From contig NZ_FPHO01000003.1 in NCBI RefSeq assembly GCF_900117455.1, positions 124,001 through 188,000 on the forward strand: 64,000 nt of DNA, given 5' to 3'. A program made the translations under genes and the position numbers. Positions 1-11,378 of the stretch are shown piece by piece; within the stretch, counting starts at the first letter, position 1; each line of letters starts with the position of its first letter. This DNA is from Hyphomicrobium sp. CS1GBMeth3 (GTDB lineage Bacteria > Pseudomonadota > Alphaproteobacteria > Rhizobiales > Hyphomicrobiaceae). The notes beneath the pieces are model-generated. The model had not been told where the DNA came from, did not search any database, and was given only the letters and a program-made list of their open reading frames with translations.

Positions 1-1
1 G

Positions 2-661
2 ATCAACACGGCGGGCGGCATGACCGGCGGCGACAGCGCGCGGATCGAAGCCACAGCCGCCCCGCACACGCGCCTGAGACTGACAACCCAATCCGCCGAG
101 AAGGTCTACCGGGCGGAAAGGGCGCCCGCCGAGGTCCAGGTCTCCCTTCGCGTCGGCGAGCGGTCCAGGCTCGCCTGGATGCCCCAGGAAACGATCCTGT
201 TCGATGGATCGCGCCTCAGGCGCACGCTCGAGGTCGAGACGACCGAGTGCGCGAGCCTTCTCCTGTTCGAAATGACGGTCTTTGGGCGCGTAGCGCGTGC
301 CGAGCGCATGGCAAGCGGCGCGTTTCGAGACAGATGGCGCGTGCGGCGCGCCGGCCGGCTGATCTTTGCCGACGACGTGCGCCTCGACGACGAGATCGCC
401 TCCACATTGGACGAAGCAGCGACAGGAGCCGGCGCCCGCGCCATCGCGACGCTGTTGCTCGTTGCGCCGGATGCGGAGAAACAATTGGCCTTTGCGCGTG
501 AGCTTTGCGCCAGAGCGCGCGCCCATTGTGGCGCCAGCGCGTGGAATGACATGCTGATCATCCGCTTCACAGCTTCGGATCCGCAACACATTCGGCTCGA
601 CGCATCAACGCTCATACCGCGTCTGATGCGTACAAAGCTGCCGCGGGTTTGGGCGTGCTAG
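2..661 (+). CDS. ureD: urease accessory protein UreD (5' end outside window)
   Basis: This is the C-terminal part of UreD, the scaffold that binds apo-urease and, with UreF and UreG, delivers nickel to the active site in the cytoplasm. The frame is open from base 2 and reads INTAGGMTGGD, which matches the conserved UreD N-terminal motif (NTSGG..GGD), so only a short N-terminal piece is missing. The internal MPQETILFDGSR stretch fits the family's W.P.e.i.f.gar motif. It ends 18 bp before ureAB and leads the urease operon. The ATG at position 20 is internal to the true gene. The family call is firm; the true start cannot be seen. Confidence 0.9.
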   Translation: MNTAGGMTGGDSARIEATAAPHTRLRLTTQSAEKVYRAERAPAEVQVSLRVGERSRLAWMPQETILFDGSRLRRTLEVETTECASLLLFEMTVFGRVARAERMASGAFRDRWRVRRAGRLIFADDVRLDDEIASTLDEAATGAGARAIATLLLVAPDAEKQLAFARELCARARAHCGASAWNDMLIIRFTASDPQHIRLDASTLIPRLMRTKLPRVWAC

Positions 662-679
662 CGAAAACGGGGAGACGCG

Positions 680-1305
680 ATGAATCTGACACCACGAGAG
701 AAAGATAAGCTCCTCATCGCAATGGCGGCGGTCGTCGCACGACGCCGCCTCGAGCGCGGGGTGAAGCTCAACTATCCGGAATCGATCGCCCTGATCACGG
801 ATGCGGTCGTTGAAGGCGCGCGCGACGGAAAAAGCGTCGCCGAGCTGATGCAGCTCGGCGCCCATGTCGTATCCGCCGACCAAGTGATGGATGGCATCGC
901 GGAAATGATTCACGACGTGCAGGTCGAGGCGACCTTCCCGGACGGAACGAAGCTGGTCACGGTCCACGATCCGATCCGTGGCAGGAAGAAGACGCCGGGC
1001 GTCGTGCCCGGAGAGTACGTGACGGCCGACGGCGAGATCACCCTCAACGAGGGCAGCGAGCCGATCACCCTGAGTGTCGCCAACACCGGCGACCGGCCGA
1101 TCCAGGTCGGCAGCCATTACCACTTTTTCGAAACCAACCCGGCCCTTGTGTTCGATCGCGAGAAGGCCCGCGGCACGCGGCTCAACATCGCGGCCGGCAC
1201 GGCAGTCCGCTTCGAGCCGGGACAGACGCGTGAGGTTTCGCTTGTGCCGTTCGGCGGCAAGCGTGAGGTGTACGGGTTCCGCCAGGAAGTGATGGGTAAG
1301 CTCTG

Positions 1306-1306
<1 letters not shown>
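680..1306 (+). CDS. ureAB: urease gamma/beta subunit fusion UreAB
   Basis: This is a structural subunit of urease (urea to two ammonia plus carbonate). Residues 1-100 match the gamma subunit ([13 protein letters not shown] start, [31 protein letters not shown]). Residues 105-208 match the beta subunit ([39 protein letters not shown]). Most bacteria encode these as separate proteins of about 100 residues each; here they form one 208-residue chain, as also known in Helicobacter UreA and some alphaproteobacteria. A GGGGAGA site lies 7 bp before the ATG. The stop overlaps the ureC start by one base, so translation is probably coupled. Confidence 0.96.
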
Positions 1307-3012
<1,706 letters not shown>

Positions 3013-3021
3013 GAGGCAAGG

Positions 3022-3510
3022 ATGATCCGCGCTGTCAGACGCGAGCCGCAGGGCGCAAGGCACGGCCTGATCGAGGACGAGGTGACCCTTGGTTTCGACG
3101 GTCGCTTCCGCCGCCGCATCGCGCTCACGGGCGCCAAAGGGTTGCAGTTCCTCCTCGACCTGCCGCAAGTCGAGCGCCTGCGGAACGGCGATGCGCTTGT
3201 TCTGGAGGATGGCCGCCGTGTCCGCGTGATCGCCGCACCGGAGCCGCTTGCGGAGATCACGGCCCCGTCCGCCGACGCGTTGGTCCGCATCGCCTGGCAT
3301 CTCGGCAACCGCCATCTGCCGGTCATGCTCGCAGAAGAGCGCATTCTCATTCGCCGGGATCACGTGATCGAGGACATGGTGCGCGGCCTCGGCGCGACCG
3401 TCGCGCATGTGGACGCCCCGTTTGACCCGGAAAGCGGCGCCTATGCCGACGGCGCCCACGGCCATCATCACCATCATCATCACGAGGATCACGACCATCA
3501 GCGCGCCTAG
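3022..3510 (+). CDS. ureE: urease accessory nickel chaperone UreE
   Basis: UreE is a dimeric nickel metallochaperone that carries Ni2+ to the UreDFG-urease complex. The 162-residue protein has the expected fold signatures (RGVFF-equivalent strands at the N-terminus, then [24 protein letters not shown]) and the conserved [10 protein letters not shown] motif containing the inter-subunit nickel histidine. The C-terminus is a histidine-rich tail ([16 protein letters not shown], with nine His in 16 residues), which in UreE homologues stores several nickel ions. The start follows a GAGAGGCAAGG purine-rich site. The tail codons overlap the most likely ureF start region. Confidence 0.96.
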   Translation: MIRAVRREPQGARHGLIEDEVTLGFDGRFRRRIALTGAKGLQFLLDLPQVERLRNGDALVLEDGRRVRVIAAPEPLAEITAPSADALVRIAWHLGNRHLPVMLAEERILIRRDHVIEDMVRGLGATVAHVDAPFDPESGAYADGAHGHHHHHHHEDHDHQRA

Positions 3511-4281
3511 GCCAGAGATCGGCGCTTACGGCACCAACCTGGCGCTGGCCGATGGTCCGTCGGCCGGCACGGTCGAGCAACACCAAGCCGCTGGAAAATC
3601 GCCATCCCCGGACAACGCCTCACTGTTGTATGTCTGGCTGTCACCCTCCTTCCCCGTCGGAAGCTTCGCCTTCAGCCACGGCATGGAGTGGGCCGTGCAC
3701 GAAGGCCAGATCCGCGACGCCGCAACGACGGGCGACTGGATCGCAACGCTTCTCGACCGCGGCTCGCTGCGCAGCGACGTCATCATCGCAAGCTGCGCCT
3801 GGCGCGCTGTCGACGCCGAGGACGCGACCACGCTGCGCGATCTCTCCGAGCTCAGCTTGGCATTGGTGGGCTGCCGCGAACGCCATCTCGAAACCTCGGT
3901 TCAGGCCGGGGCCTTCCTCACCGCCCTGCAGTCGGCGTGGTCGGCCCCACGCATCACCTGGGCCTGCGATGTTCTGGCGGGCGAGGAAACGTCCTATCCC
4001 GTAGCACTCGCGATCGGCGCCGCTGCACATGGCATCCCACGCCACCTGATGCTCGAGGCGTTCGCGCTGGCGCTCGTCCAGAACCTAGTCTCGGCAACCA
4101 TCCGCCTGAGCGTCATCGGCCAGACGGACGGACAGCGCATCATCGCCCGCCTGATGCCGAAAGTCAGGGATATGGCGGCTGCGGCCGACACGTTCACACT
4201 CGATGACCTCGGCGCCGCCGCCTTCCACTCGGACATCGCCGCCATCAAACACGAAACGCAAACGACGAGGTTGTTCCGGTC

Positions 4282-4285
<4 letters not shown>
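3443..4285 (+). CDS. ureF: urease accessory protein UreF
   Basis: UreF is the GTPase-regulating subunit of the UreDFG nickel-insertion complex. The conserved part begins at [26 protein letters not shown] and runs to the C-terminus with [27 protein letters not shown], as expected. The start is uncertain. There is no in-frame ATG or GTG between the ureE stop and the conserved domain. The nearest upstream ATG, at 3443, has a GGAAAG eight bases before it but lies inside the ureE His-tail codons, giving about 48 extra N-terminal residues of low complexity. Another ATG is at 3407. It overlaps ureG by 4 bp (ATGA). Confidence 0.9.
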
Positions 4286-4902
<617 letters not shown>

Positions 4903-5048
4903 GCAGCTGGTTTGCGGTGCCATCACAGCGGCCAGCTGCGTCTCGCTAATGCCGAGCGTCTAGCATCTTCGATCTGCATCGAAATGAAGTCGAATGGGCG
5001 CAACGGGTGGTCCGCTGCGCCCGTAATCGCATCATCGCTCGGCAACGA

Positions 5049-6161
5049 TTACCACTGAAGCTGAACACCGGCGATGAAGCGCTCGATATTGTCGGAGCTG
5101 TCATCAATGTCGGTCTCAGAGTAAATTGCTGACAGACGAAGATCGTGTCCCTTGATTATGTAATTGGTGCCGATCGACCACTCGCTGACGTCGGGTCCGA
5201 AATCGTTCTCGAAGTCCTGATAACGGAAGACCGGCTGGAACTTGCCGATGCCGACCTTGTGGTCGATCAGGAAGCTGGTCAGGAACATCAGGCTCCTGCC
5301 ATCGGAGAGACCGTTGATCGCATCGATGCCGTCGGTGTCAAAGACATAGTAGGCGCCTTCGAGCGTCAGAACGTGTCCGCCGAACACCTTCTTCTGCATC
5401 AGCACGTCGATGTTGAAGCCGGAGAAATCACCCGATGTGATGCCGTCGGTCGCCGCATCCGCCTGAAATTGGCCGACCAGAGCAACGGAAAGTAGCTCCT
5501 TCTCGCCGTAATAGTCGCTCGACGTATAGTAGCCCGACTCCGGATCCCAGAAGTTGTAGGTAAGGCGGCCGGCGATGAGGGGACTGTCCGTATCGGGGTT
5601 ATCGCAAGCGTTGTCTTCCTCGGTGCAACCTGCGAAAGCACCGACGGCGTACTTGAAGACGCCCTTTCCGGTCTCGCCCCAGATCGCCGCGCCGTTGTCG
5701 CGACCCTGGAAAATCTGCGGATAGCGACTCGCGATGAGCGGATACTCCCATGTGCCGATGTAGTAAGGCCCGTTGAGGTTCGAGCGATCGCTGGGCGCGA
5801 GCATGCGGCCGCCCCAGATGTTGAAGTAATCGTTGAACTCCAGCCGCAGGATGGCATCCATCATGCGCAGGTCATTGATGTCCCCGCGTCCATCCACCTC
5901 AATCTCAGTGTTGAATGTGAAGCCAATGACCTTACTGAACTGGCCGTTCGTGTAGATTCGCGCGCTTTCGAGCCGCGCGTCGTGCTCGTCGAGAGCATCC
6001 TCATTGTAAGTGTAGGACGCGCGCAGGCCGGCGCCGACGCTGAGCCACGAATCCGGCCCGAAGGTCCACTTTTCTCCGCCTGACGCCGTTCCGACCCCGG
6101 TTAGCACCGCCGCTCCAGCCAGCAAGGCCAACTTGCTGCGGCGAAAGTCACGATAAGCCAT
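5049..6161 (-). CDS. outer-membrane porin, FmdC-like
   Basis: This is a probable outer-membrane beta-barrel porin of about 370 residues. A signal peptide is visible after the start (MAYRDFRRSKLALLAGAAVL then a small-residue region ending near ASGG). The mature part is rich in alternating aromatic/polar beta strands and ends in VQLQW, with a terminal aromatic residue typical of BAM-inserted barrels. The start was chosen at the ATG preceded by AGGGGGA; an upstream in-frame ATG at 6203 has no such site. In Methylophilus a porin gene (fmdC) sits in the formamidase cluster, so this one may pass urea or small amides. The substrate is inferred from context only. Confidence 0.75.
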   Translation of the reverse strand: MAYRDFRRSKLALLAGAAVLTGVGTASGGEKWTFGPDSWLSVGAGLRASYTYNEDALDEHDARLESARIYTNGQFSKVIGFTFNTEIEVDGRGDINDLRMMDAILRLEFNDYFNIWGGRMLAPSDRSNLNGPYYIGTWEYPLIASRYPQIFQGRDNGAAIWGETGKGVFKYAVGAFAGCTEEDNACDNPDTDSPLIAGRLTYNFWDPESGYYTSSDYYGEKELLSVALVGQFQADAATDGITSGDFSGFNIDVLMQKKVFGGHVLTLEGAYYVFDTDGIDAINGLSDGRSLMFLTSFLIDHKVGIGKFQPVFRYQDFENDFGPDVSEWSIGTNYIIKGHDLRLSAIYSETDIDDSSDNIERFIAGVQLQW

Positions 6162-6622
6162 CCAATCCCCCTGGATTTCAGCAACAGAGGCCGAGACACA
6201 CAAAAATAGATCGGCCGATTCAAACTACTGAAATCATAGAACTTTCAGCGTGCCACAAAAAACTTATTGTCGAAATTGAGCGCACAATGAATTAGCAACG
6301 CGTGGCCAGATTTTATGCAATGAGCGCAGCGCTGAATGAGTGAAATTATCCACGCAATTACAGGACATTAGGAGGGATTTTCGAGAACGAACGGCGCGCG
6401 CTGACTGGCAGCTCGAAAAAACCATGCGTTTCACGTCTTTCTAGCCCCATTCCGGGGCAAGAAATTACACTGACACGAAACATCGCTTATGGTCTGTTTG
6501 CGGCAAAATGTTTCAAATTCGTCACACCCGGATTTTCGGGGAAACGGCGCCTGCATTCATGGCTGCGCGAACGCAGAAATCACGAAAGTGCAATAAATGG
6601 ATCGGCGCATGGAGGAGGATGG
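6162..6622. other. gene-free region upstream of porin gene
   Basis: This is about 460 bp without a supported gene, more A+T-rich than its surroundings. On the minus strand it should hold the porin promoter. A TGGCACG word that would fit a sigma-54 -24 element occurs about 90 bp upstream of the porin start (complement of 6249-6255), but the matching -12 element is poor. A short GCCCC/GGGGC inverted repeat lies near 6444-6458. Open frames here look like chance frames. Confidence 0.4.
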
Positions 6623-6895
6623 TCAGCGATCGCGCCGCGGTCGGGTTCGAGGACGCCACCGCAGCTTGCTTCTGGAGACACCGCTTGCCTTCTGCCGCGC
6701 TTCGGAGAGCGAGACGCGGATGCAATCCTCGATCGATCCAACGACCGCTTCGATCTCGCGTCGCGTCAGTCCTGCGAGCAGTGCGTCATCGAGGCACTTC
6801 GCCGTCAGCATCGGAACGTCCTCGGCACTACCAACCCGGCCAACGACGTGCCAGCGCAACCAATCTATAAGAAATTCCGTGACTCTGGACGACAT
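6623..6895 (-). CDS. DUF768-like small protein
   Basis: This small protein of about 90 residues begins MSSRVTEFLIDWLRWHVV. Its layout resembles the DUF768 family common in Rhizobiales: an N-terminal helix with a 'FL.eW' motif, then a helical segment ending in an 'RREIEAVVGSIEDCI' motif. The function of DUF768 is unknown. The C-terminus is a basic tail (SKLRWRPRTRPRRDR). A longer reading would start at 7000, but the added residues look non-coding. It lies between the fmdB-like gene and the porin gene, on the same strand, with gaps of 191 bp and 461 bp. Confidence 0.6.
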   Translation of the reverse strand: MSSRVTEFLIDWLRWHVVGRVGSAEDVPMLTAKCLDDALLAGLTRREIEAVVGSIEDCIRVSLSEARQKASGVSRSKLRWRPRTRPRRDR

Positions 6896-7086
6896 CGCGA
6901 TTTCGCTTGGTCTGCGCCAACGCCTCGACCTGCGCTGCACGACTCGCGCCAAATCATCAGCGCCGTTGCCACACCTGTCGAAGGACGCAATGTGGCCCAC
7001 GCACCGGCCGCCCCTCGCAGTCGAAAAACGGATCAGAGGCGCTTACGTACGACGCGAGGCATTTCCCGCCTGCAGGTGCTTGCGCC

Positions 7087-7413
7087 TCAGTGGCTGATCA
7101 TCCAGGGCCGAGCGGCAGGAAAGCTCTTGGCCGCTGCGGGCTCCTGCGCGTTCTTCTTCGCCGCCTTGCCAGAACAGCATCCACAGCCAGCGCCATGTCC
7201 CGACGACCGCTTCGGCTCGTGCGACGATCTCTCGTTCGTCTCGGCCGCCATCCGCCGCCCGCGATCCATACCAGCGAACGCCGGCGCCGTGAGAAGCACA
7301 CGCGGCGCCTCGCCGCCGCATGTCGGACAATCTTGCGGCAGCTCGAATTCTGCCATCACGCGCATGGCCGTGAAGGGTCCGCACGCGGGACAATCGTAAT
7401 CGTACATCGGCAT
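7087..7413 (-). CDS. fmdB: FmdB-family zinc ribbon protein
   Basis: This 108-residue protein has the FmdB zinc-ribbon start, MPMYDYDCPACG, followed by CPTCGG; the two CxxC pairs would bind one zinc. In Methylophilus methylotrophus FmdB is reported as a putative regulator of formamidase expression, and many FmdB proteins are called regulators on that basis. A second cysteine cluster (GAGCGCCSGKAAKKN) near residue 75 is less usual. It lies 67 bp downstream of fmdA on the same strand with a GAGGAA ribosome site, so it probably belongs to the urt-fmd operon. Confidence 0.85.
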   Translation of the reverse strand: MPMYDYDCPACGPFTAMRVMAEFELPQDCPTCGGEAPRVLLTAPAFAGMDRGRRMAAETNERSSHEPKRSSGHGAGCGCCSGKAAKKNAQEPAAAKSFPAARPWMISH

Positions 7414-7480
7414 GGGACGGTTTCCTCAAATGGGTTAGGGCTGGCCTGAAACAACCAGCCCGCAGAAGTCCTGCGCCGCG

Positions 7481-8710
7481 CTAGAGATCCGGCGCCAACG
7501 GCATCTGAATCGAACCGTCAAGAAACTTACTCGGCCCAGCAGCAGACGGGTTGATGTCGAAGTCGAAGATCTTCGTCGGAACCCACAGCGTTGCACACGC
7601 ATTGGGGATATCGACCACGCCCGAGATGTGCCCCTGCACCGGCGCCGTGCCGAGGATCGAGTAGGCCTGGGCACCCGAGTAGCCGAACTTCTTCAGATAC
7701 TCGATCGCGTTCAAGCAGGCCTGGCGATAGGCCACGTGCACATCGAGATAATACTGCTTGCCAGCCTCATCGACGGAGATGCCCTCGAAGATCAGATAGT
7801 CATCGTATTTCGGCGTGATCACCGACGGCTTGAAGATTGGGTTCTTGATCCCGTACTTCGACATGCCGTCCTTGATCACGTCGACCTTGAGGTGCAGCCA
7901 ACCGGCCATCTCGATGGCGCCGCAGAACGTGATCTCGCCATCGCCTTGGCTGAAGTGGAGGTCGCCCATCGAAAGCCCACCACCCGGCACGTACACCGGG
8001 AAGAAGATCTTCGAGCCGCGCGAGAGATCCTTGATATCGCAGTTGCCGCCGTGCTCGCGCGGTGGCACCGTACGCGCAGCCTCCGCGGCAGCCTTCTCCT
8101 TCGCCTCGCCCTTGAGCTTGCCCATGTGCGCCGTCGGCGCGAACGGCTTGGTGCCGACGGGCGGCACGCGGTCCGCGTTCGCGTCAACGAACGCGATCTC
8201 GCGGTCATTCCAGGTCTTGAGCAGCTTCGGGTCCGGCAAACACCCGATCAGACCGGGGTGGATGAGACCCGGAAACCGCACGCCCGGCACGTGACGCGAT
8301 TTCGTGAACATGCCCTCGAAATCCCAGATCGATTTCTGGGCCATGGGAAAGTGCTCAGTCAGAAAGCCGCCGCCGTTCTTCTTCGAGAAGAAGCCGTTGA
8401 AGCCCCAGTGGTTGTCGGGCATCGCACCGATATCGAGAATCTCGACGACAAGGAGATCGCCCGGCTCGGCTCCCTTCACGCCGACAGGGCCGGACAGGAA
8501 GTGCACGATCGTGAGATCGATGTCGCGGACGTCCGAGGCATCGTCGTTGTTCTTGATGAAGCCGCCCGTCCAATCATACGTCTCGATGATAAAGTCGGAG
8601 CCTGGTTCGGTCCACGCGACGATAGGAATGTCCGGGTGCCACCGGTTGTGCACTAATTCGTTTTCGTAGGGCGACTGCGATAGGTCGACCTTGATGAGCG
8701 TTTCGGTCAT
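7481..8710 (-). CDS. fmdA: formamidase / short-chain amidase FmdA
   Basis: This 409-residue protein of the acetamidase/formamidase family hydrolyses formamide and similar short amides to ammonia and the acid in the cytoplasm. Recognisable segments are HNRWHPDIP near the N-terminus, GDLLVVEILDIGAMPDNHWGFNG, RFPGLIHPGLIGCLP, REHGGNCDIKDLSRGSKIFFPVYVPG and LHFSQGDGEITFCGAIE. The length matches the family. A GGGGAG site precedes the start. It follows urtE by only 39 bp, so the amidase is likely co-expressed with the urea/amide importer. This mirrors the fmd cluster of Methylophilus, where transporter, porin and amidase are grouped. Confidence 0.95.
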   Translation of the reverse strand: MTETLIKVDLSQSPYENELVHNRWHPDIPIVAWTEPGSDFIIETYDWTGGFIKNNDDASDVRDIDLTIVHFLSGPVGVKGAEPGDLLVVEILDIGAMPDNHWGFNGFFSKKNGGGFLTEHFPMAQKSIWDFEGMFTKSRHVPGVRFPGLIHPGLIGCLPDPKLLKTWNDREIAFVDANADRVPPVGTKPFAPTAHMGKLKGEAKEKAAAEAARTVPPREHGGNCDIKDLSRGSKIFFPVYVPGGGLSMGDLHFSQGDGEITFCGAIEMAGWLHLKVDVIKDGMSKYGIKNPIFKPSVITPKYDDYLIFEGISVDEAGKQYYLDVHVAYRQACLNAIEYLKKFGYSGAQAYSILGTAPVQGHISGVVDIPNACATLWVPTKIFDFDINPSAAGPSKFLDGSIQMPLAPDL

Positions 8711-8749
8711 TCCAACTCCCCTTCGGTTCTGACGGTTACGGAACGAAAT

Positions 8750-9439
8750 TCAAACGGAGAGATACTTGGCCACCTTGACCTCATCGACCGAGGCGCGCGG
8801 CTCGTCGTGCACGATCTCTCCGTTCTCGACGACAAGAACGCGGTCAGCGACATCGAGCGCGAAGCTCAGAACCTGCTCTGACACCACGATCGACAGGCCG
8901 CGCTCATCGCGGATGCGTCGCAGCGTGCGCGCCATCTCCCGGATGATCGACGGTTGGATGCCCTCCGTCGGCTCGTCGAGCAGCAGCACTTTGGGCCTTG
9001 TCGCCAGCGCCCGCGCAATCGCGAGCTGCTGCTGCTGACCGCCAGAGAGATTGCCGCCGCGCCTCCCCTTCATTTCCAGCAACACCGGAAAGAGCTCGTA
9101 GATATCGCCCGAAACCTCGCGATCTCCGCCTGCGATGAGACCTGTCTCGATGTTCTCCTGCACGGTCATGGTGGAGAAGATCATGCGTCCCTGCGGTACG
9201 TAGGCCATTCCCTTCTTGACGCGCTGATAGCTCTTGAGCCCAGCCACACTCTCCCCACCAAGCAGGATATCGCCCGCCGTCTGCGGCATGATTCCCATCA
9301 TGGCCTTCATGAGCGTGGTCTTGCCCATGCCGTTGCGCCCCATGATGGCGATGATCTCGCCCGGCGAGACCTTGAAGCTCGCGCCATGCAGCACCTCGCT
9401 TTGCCCGTAGGCGGCATGCAGGCTTTCGACATCAAGCAT
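8750..9439 (-). CDS. urtE: urea ABC transporter ATPase UrtE
   Basis: This is one of the two ATPases of the UrtABCDE urea importer. The 229-residue protein has Walker A GRNGMGKTT (residues 34-42), the signature LSGGQQQQLAIARAL, Walker B KVLLLDEPTEGIQPS and a C-terminal 'AKYLSV' end; the EGIQPS variant after Walker B is characteristic of LivF/UrtE proteins. The start ATG follows a GAGGAGC site and lies 13 bp after urtD. It works with UrtD at the UrtBC membrane pair. The UrtE name rather than LivF rests on the urease and amidase context. Confidence 0.93.
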   Translation of the reverse strand: MLDVESLHAAYGQSEVLHGASFKVSPGEIIAIMGRNGMGKTTLMKAMMGIMPQTAGDILLGGESVAGLKSYQRVKKGMAYVPQGRMIFSTMTVQENIETGLIAGGDREVSGDIYELFPVLLEMKGRRGGNLSGGQQQQLAIARALATRPKVLLLDEPTEGIQPSIIREMARTLRRIRDERGLSIVVSEQVLSFALDVADRVLVVENGEIVHDEPRASVDEVKVAKYLSV

Positions 9440-9452
9440 GGATCCGTGCTCC

Positions 9453-10214
9453 TCAATGGCCGAGGTAGACTTCGATAACCTTGGGATCGTTCTTGACCTG
9501 CTCCATCGAGCCTTCCGCGAGGATCTTGCCCTGGTGCAGCACGGTGACCTTGTGCGCGATGTCCTCGACGAACTTCATGTCGTGCTCGATGACGAGCACA
9601 GACCGATCCTTGATGATCGTGCGCAGAAGCTCCGCGGTCTTGACGCGTTCACTGACGCTCATGCCGGCAACCGGCTCATCGAGCATGAGCAGATCAGGGT
9701 CCTGGATCAGCAGCATGCCGATCTCGAGCCACTGCTTCTGCCCGTGGCTGAGGAAAGCCGCCTGCTCGTTGAGCTTGTCCTTGAGGAAGATGATCTCCGC
9801 GATCTCACTCACGCGATCCTTCACCGACTGATCGCGCTTGAAGGTCAACGCGCCCCACACGGAGCGCCCTCTCGGATAGGAAATCTCGAGGTTCTCGAAG
9901 ACCGAGAGATCGTCATAGATGGATGGCGTCTGAAACTTGCGCCCCACGCCGGCAAGCACGATCTGGCTTTCGCTCATCTTCGTCAGCTCATTGGAGCGAA
10001 ACCGAATCGAGCCCTCGGTGGCCTTCGTTTTTCCGCAAATGAGATCGAGCACGGTCGTCTTGCCCGCGCCGTTAGGGCCAATGATTACCCGGATCTCGTT
10101 TTCATCGACGTAGAACGAGAGATCGTTCACCGCCTTGAAGCCGTCGAATGACACGGTCAACCCCTCGACGGAGAGCAGGAAGTCCTTCGGCTGCACGCCG
10201 ATAACAGGTGACAT
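9453..10214 (-). CDS. urtD: urea ABC transporter ATPase UrtD
   Basis: This is the second ATPase of the urea importer (253 residues). It has Walker A GPNGAGKTT, the LSHGQKQWLEIGMLL signature and the LLMLDEPVAGM Walker B. The SHGQKQWLEI form is typical of UrtD rather than LivG. A GGAGGGAAG ribosome site precedes the ATG. It lies 12 bp downstream of urtC and 13 bp upstream of urtE, so the genes are tightly linked in one transcript. Transport substrates of Urt systems include urea and, in some species, formamide and other short amides, which suits the neighbouring amidase. Confidence 0.95.
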   Translation of the reverse strand: MSPVIGVQPKDFLLSVEGLTVSFDGFKAVNDLSFYVDENEIRVIIGPNGAGKTTVLDLICGKTKATEGSIRFRSNELTKMSESQIVLAGVGRKFQTPSIYDDLSVFENLEISYPRGRSVWGALTFKRDQSVKDRVSEIAEIIFLKDKLNEQAAFLSHGQKQWLEIGMLLIQDPDLLMLDEPVAGMSVSERVKTAELLRTIIKDRSVLVIEHDMKFVEDIAHKVTVLHQGKILAEGSMEQVKNDPKVIEVYLGH

Positions 10215-10226
10215 TCGCTTCCCTCC

Positions 10227-11366
10227 TCACTCGGCAGGCGACGCCGCGATCCCTGACGGGTTGGCAGTGCTGGTCACGGCGCGGCCGCGATAGAGAATTT
10301 TGTCGATCGACGGCTGCACATAATCCTTCCAGAGCCCAGCAAGGCCGTTCGGGAAGAACACGACGACAGCGATGAAAAGGCCGCCAAGGCCGAGCAGCCA
10401 GAGCTCAGGGAAGCTCTCCGAGAGACCTGTCTTTGCGAAGTTGACGACGAGCGTCCCGTAGATCGCGCCGAGGATGGACAGCCGCCCGCCAACGGCGGTG
10501 AAGATGACCATCTCGATGGACGGCACGATGCCGACCAGAGACGGAGACATGAAGCCGACCTGAAGCGTGAACATCGCCCCGCCCATTGCAGCGAAGACAC
10601 CGGCGAGGCAGAACACGAAGATCTGGAAATTGGCGACCGAGTAGCCGGAGAATCGAACGCGATCCTCGCGCTCACGCATGGCCACGAGGATGCGCCCGAG
10701 CTTGGAATGCCGCACGTACATCGCCGCCACGACGACCGCGATCAGCAACGCCGCATTGACGAAGTAGAGAACCTGCTTTGCGCTATCGGTGCGGATGTCC
10801 CAGCCGTGAAGTGTACGCAGATCCGTAATCCCGTTCACGCCGCCCGTGTAGCCCTGCTGCCCGATGATGAGGATGGTTGCGATGGCCGCCAGAGCCTGCG
10901 TGATGATCGCGAAGTAGACGCCCGATACGCGCCGCTTGAACATCGCAAGCCCAAGCAGGAAGGCGAAGGCCGCCGGCACCAGCACGATCAGGATCAGAGT
11001 CAGAGGAAAGGAATGAAACGGCTGCCAGAACCACGGCAGTTCGGTGAGTTGGTTCCAGTCCATGAAGTCCGGAATGCCGGGCGTGGACTGGATTTTCGTG
11101 TTCTCGACCGACGACGCCTCGAGCTTGAGGTACATCGCCATGCCGTAGCCACCGAGCGCGAAGAACACACCCTGGCCGAGCGACAGAATTCCGCCGTACC
11201 CCCAGCACAGCACCAGCCCGACCGCAACGAACGCATAGGTCAGATACTTGCCGACAAGGTTGAGGCGAAACGCGTCGAGTGCAACCGGAAAGACGACCAT
11301 GATCAGGATGGCGAGCACCGCCAGCGCCAGAATATCTTTGCGATCGAGAAAAGACGCTTGAGTCAT
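10227..11366 (-). CDS. urtC: urea ABC transporter permease UrtC
   Basis: This is an inner-membrane permease of the urea importer (379 residues, about ten hydrophobic segments). The N-terminal helices read LALAVLAILIMVVFPVAL, and the family motif GGILSLGQGVFFALGGYGMAMYL follows near residue 60. The 'GYTGGVNGIT' segment and the AMREREDRVRFSGYSV cytoplasmic loop contacting the ATPases are also present. A C-terminal Ala/Ser-rich tail is cytoplasmic. The start follows GGAGGAGG. It pairs with UrtB to form the channel. Confidence 0.95.
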   Translation of the reverse strand: MTQASFLDRKDILALAVLAILIMVVFPVALDAFRLNLVGKYLTYAFVAVGLVLCWGYGGILSLGQGVFFALGGYGMAMYLKLEASSVENTKIQSTPGIPDFMDWNQLTELPWFWQPFHSFPLTLILIVLVPAAFAFLLGLAMFKRRVSGVYFAIITQALAAIATILIIGQQGYTGGVNGITDLRTLHGWDIRTDSAKQVLYFVNAALLIAVVVAAMYVRHSKLGRILVAMREREDRVRFSGYSVANFQIFVFCLAGVFAAMGGAMFTLQVGFMSPSLVGIVPSIEMVIFTAVGGRLSILGAIYGTLVVNFAKTGLSESFPELWLLGLGGLFIAVVVFFPNGLAGLWKDYVQPSIDKILYRGRAVTSTANPSGIAASPAE

Positions 11367-11378
11367 GTGCCTCCTCCC

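Noticed and set aside
605..1123. Long minus-strand frames under the urease, porin, Urt and RND genes
   Set aside because: They are antisense shadows of conserved genes in G+C-rich DNA and lack any domain of their own.
6240..6270. Sigma-54 promoter upstream of the porin gene
   Set aside because: The -24-like TGGCACG is present, but the -12 position has GT instead of GC, and no other element supports it.
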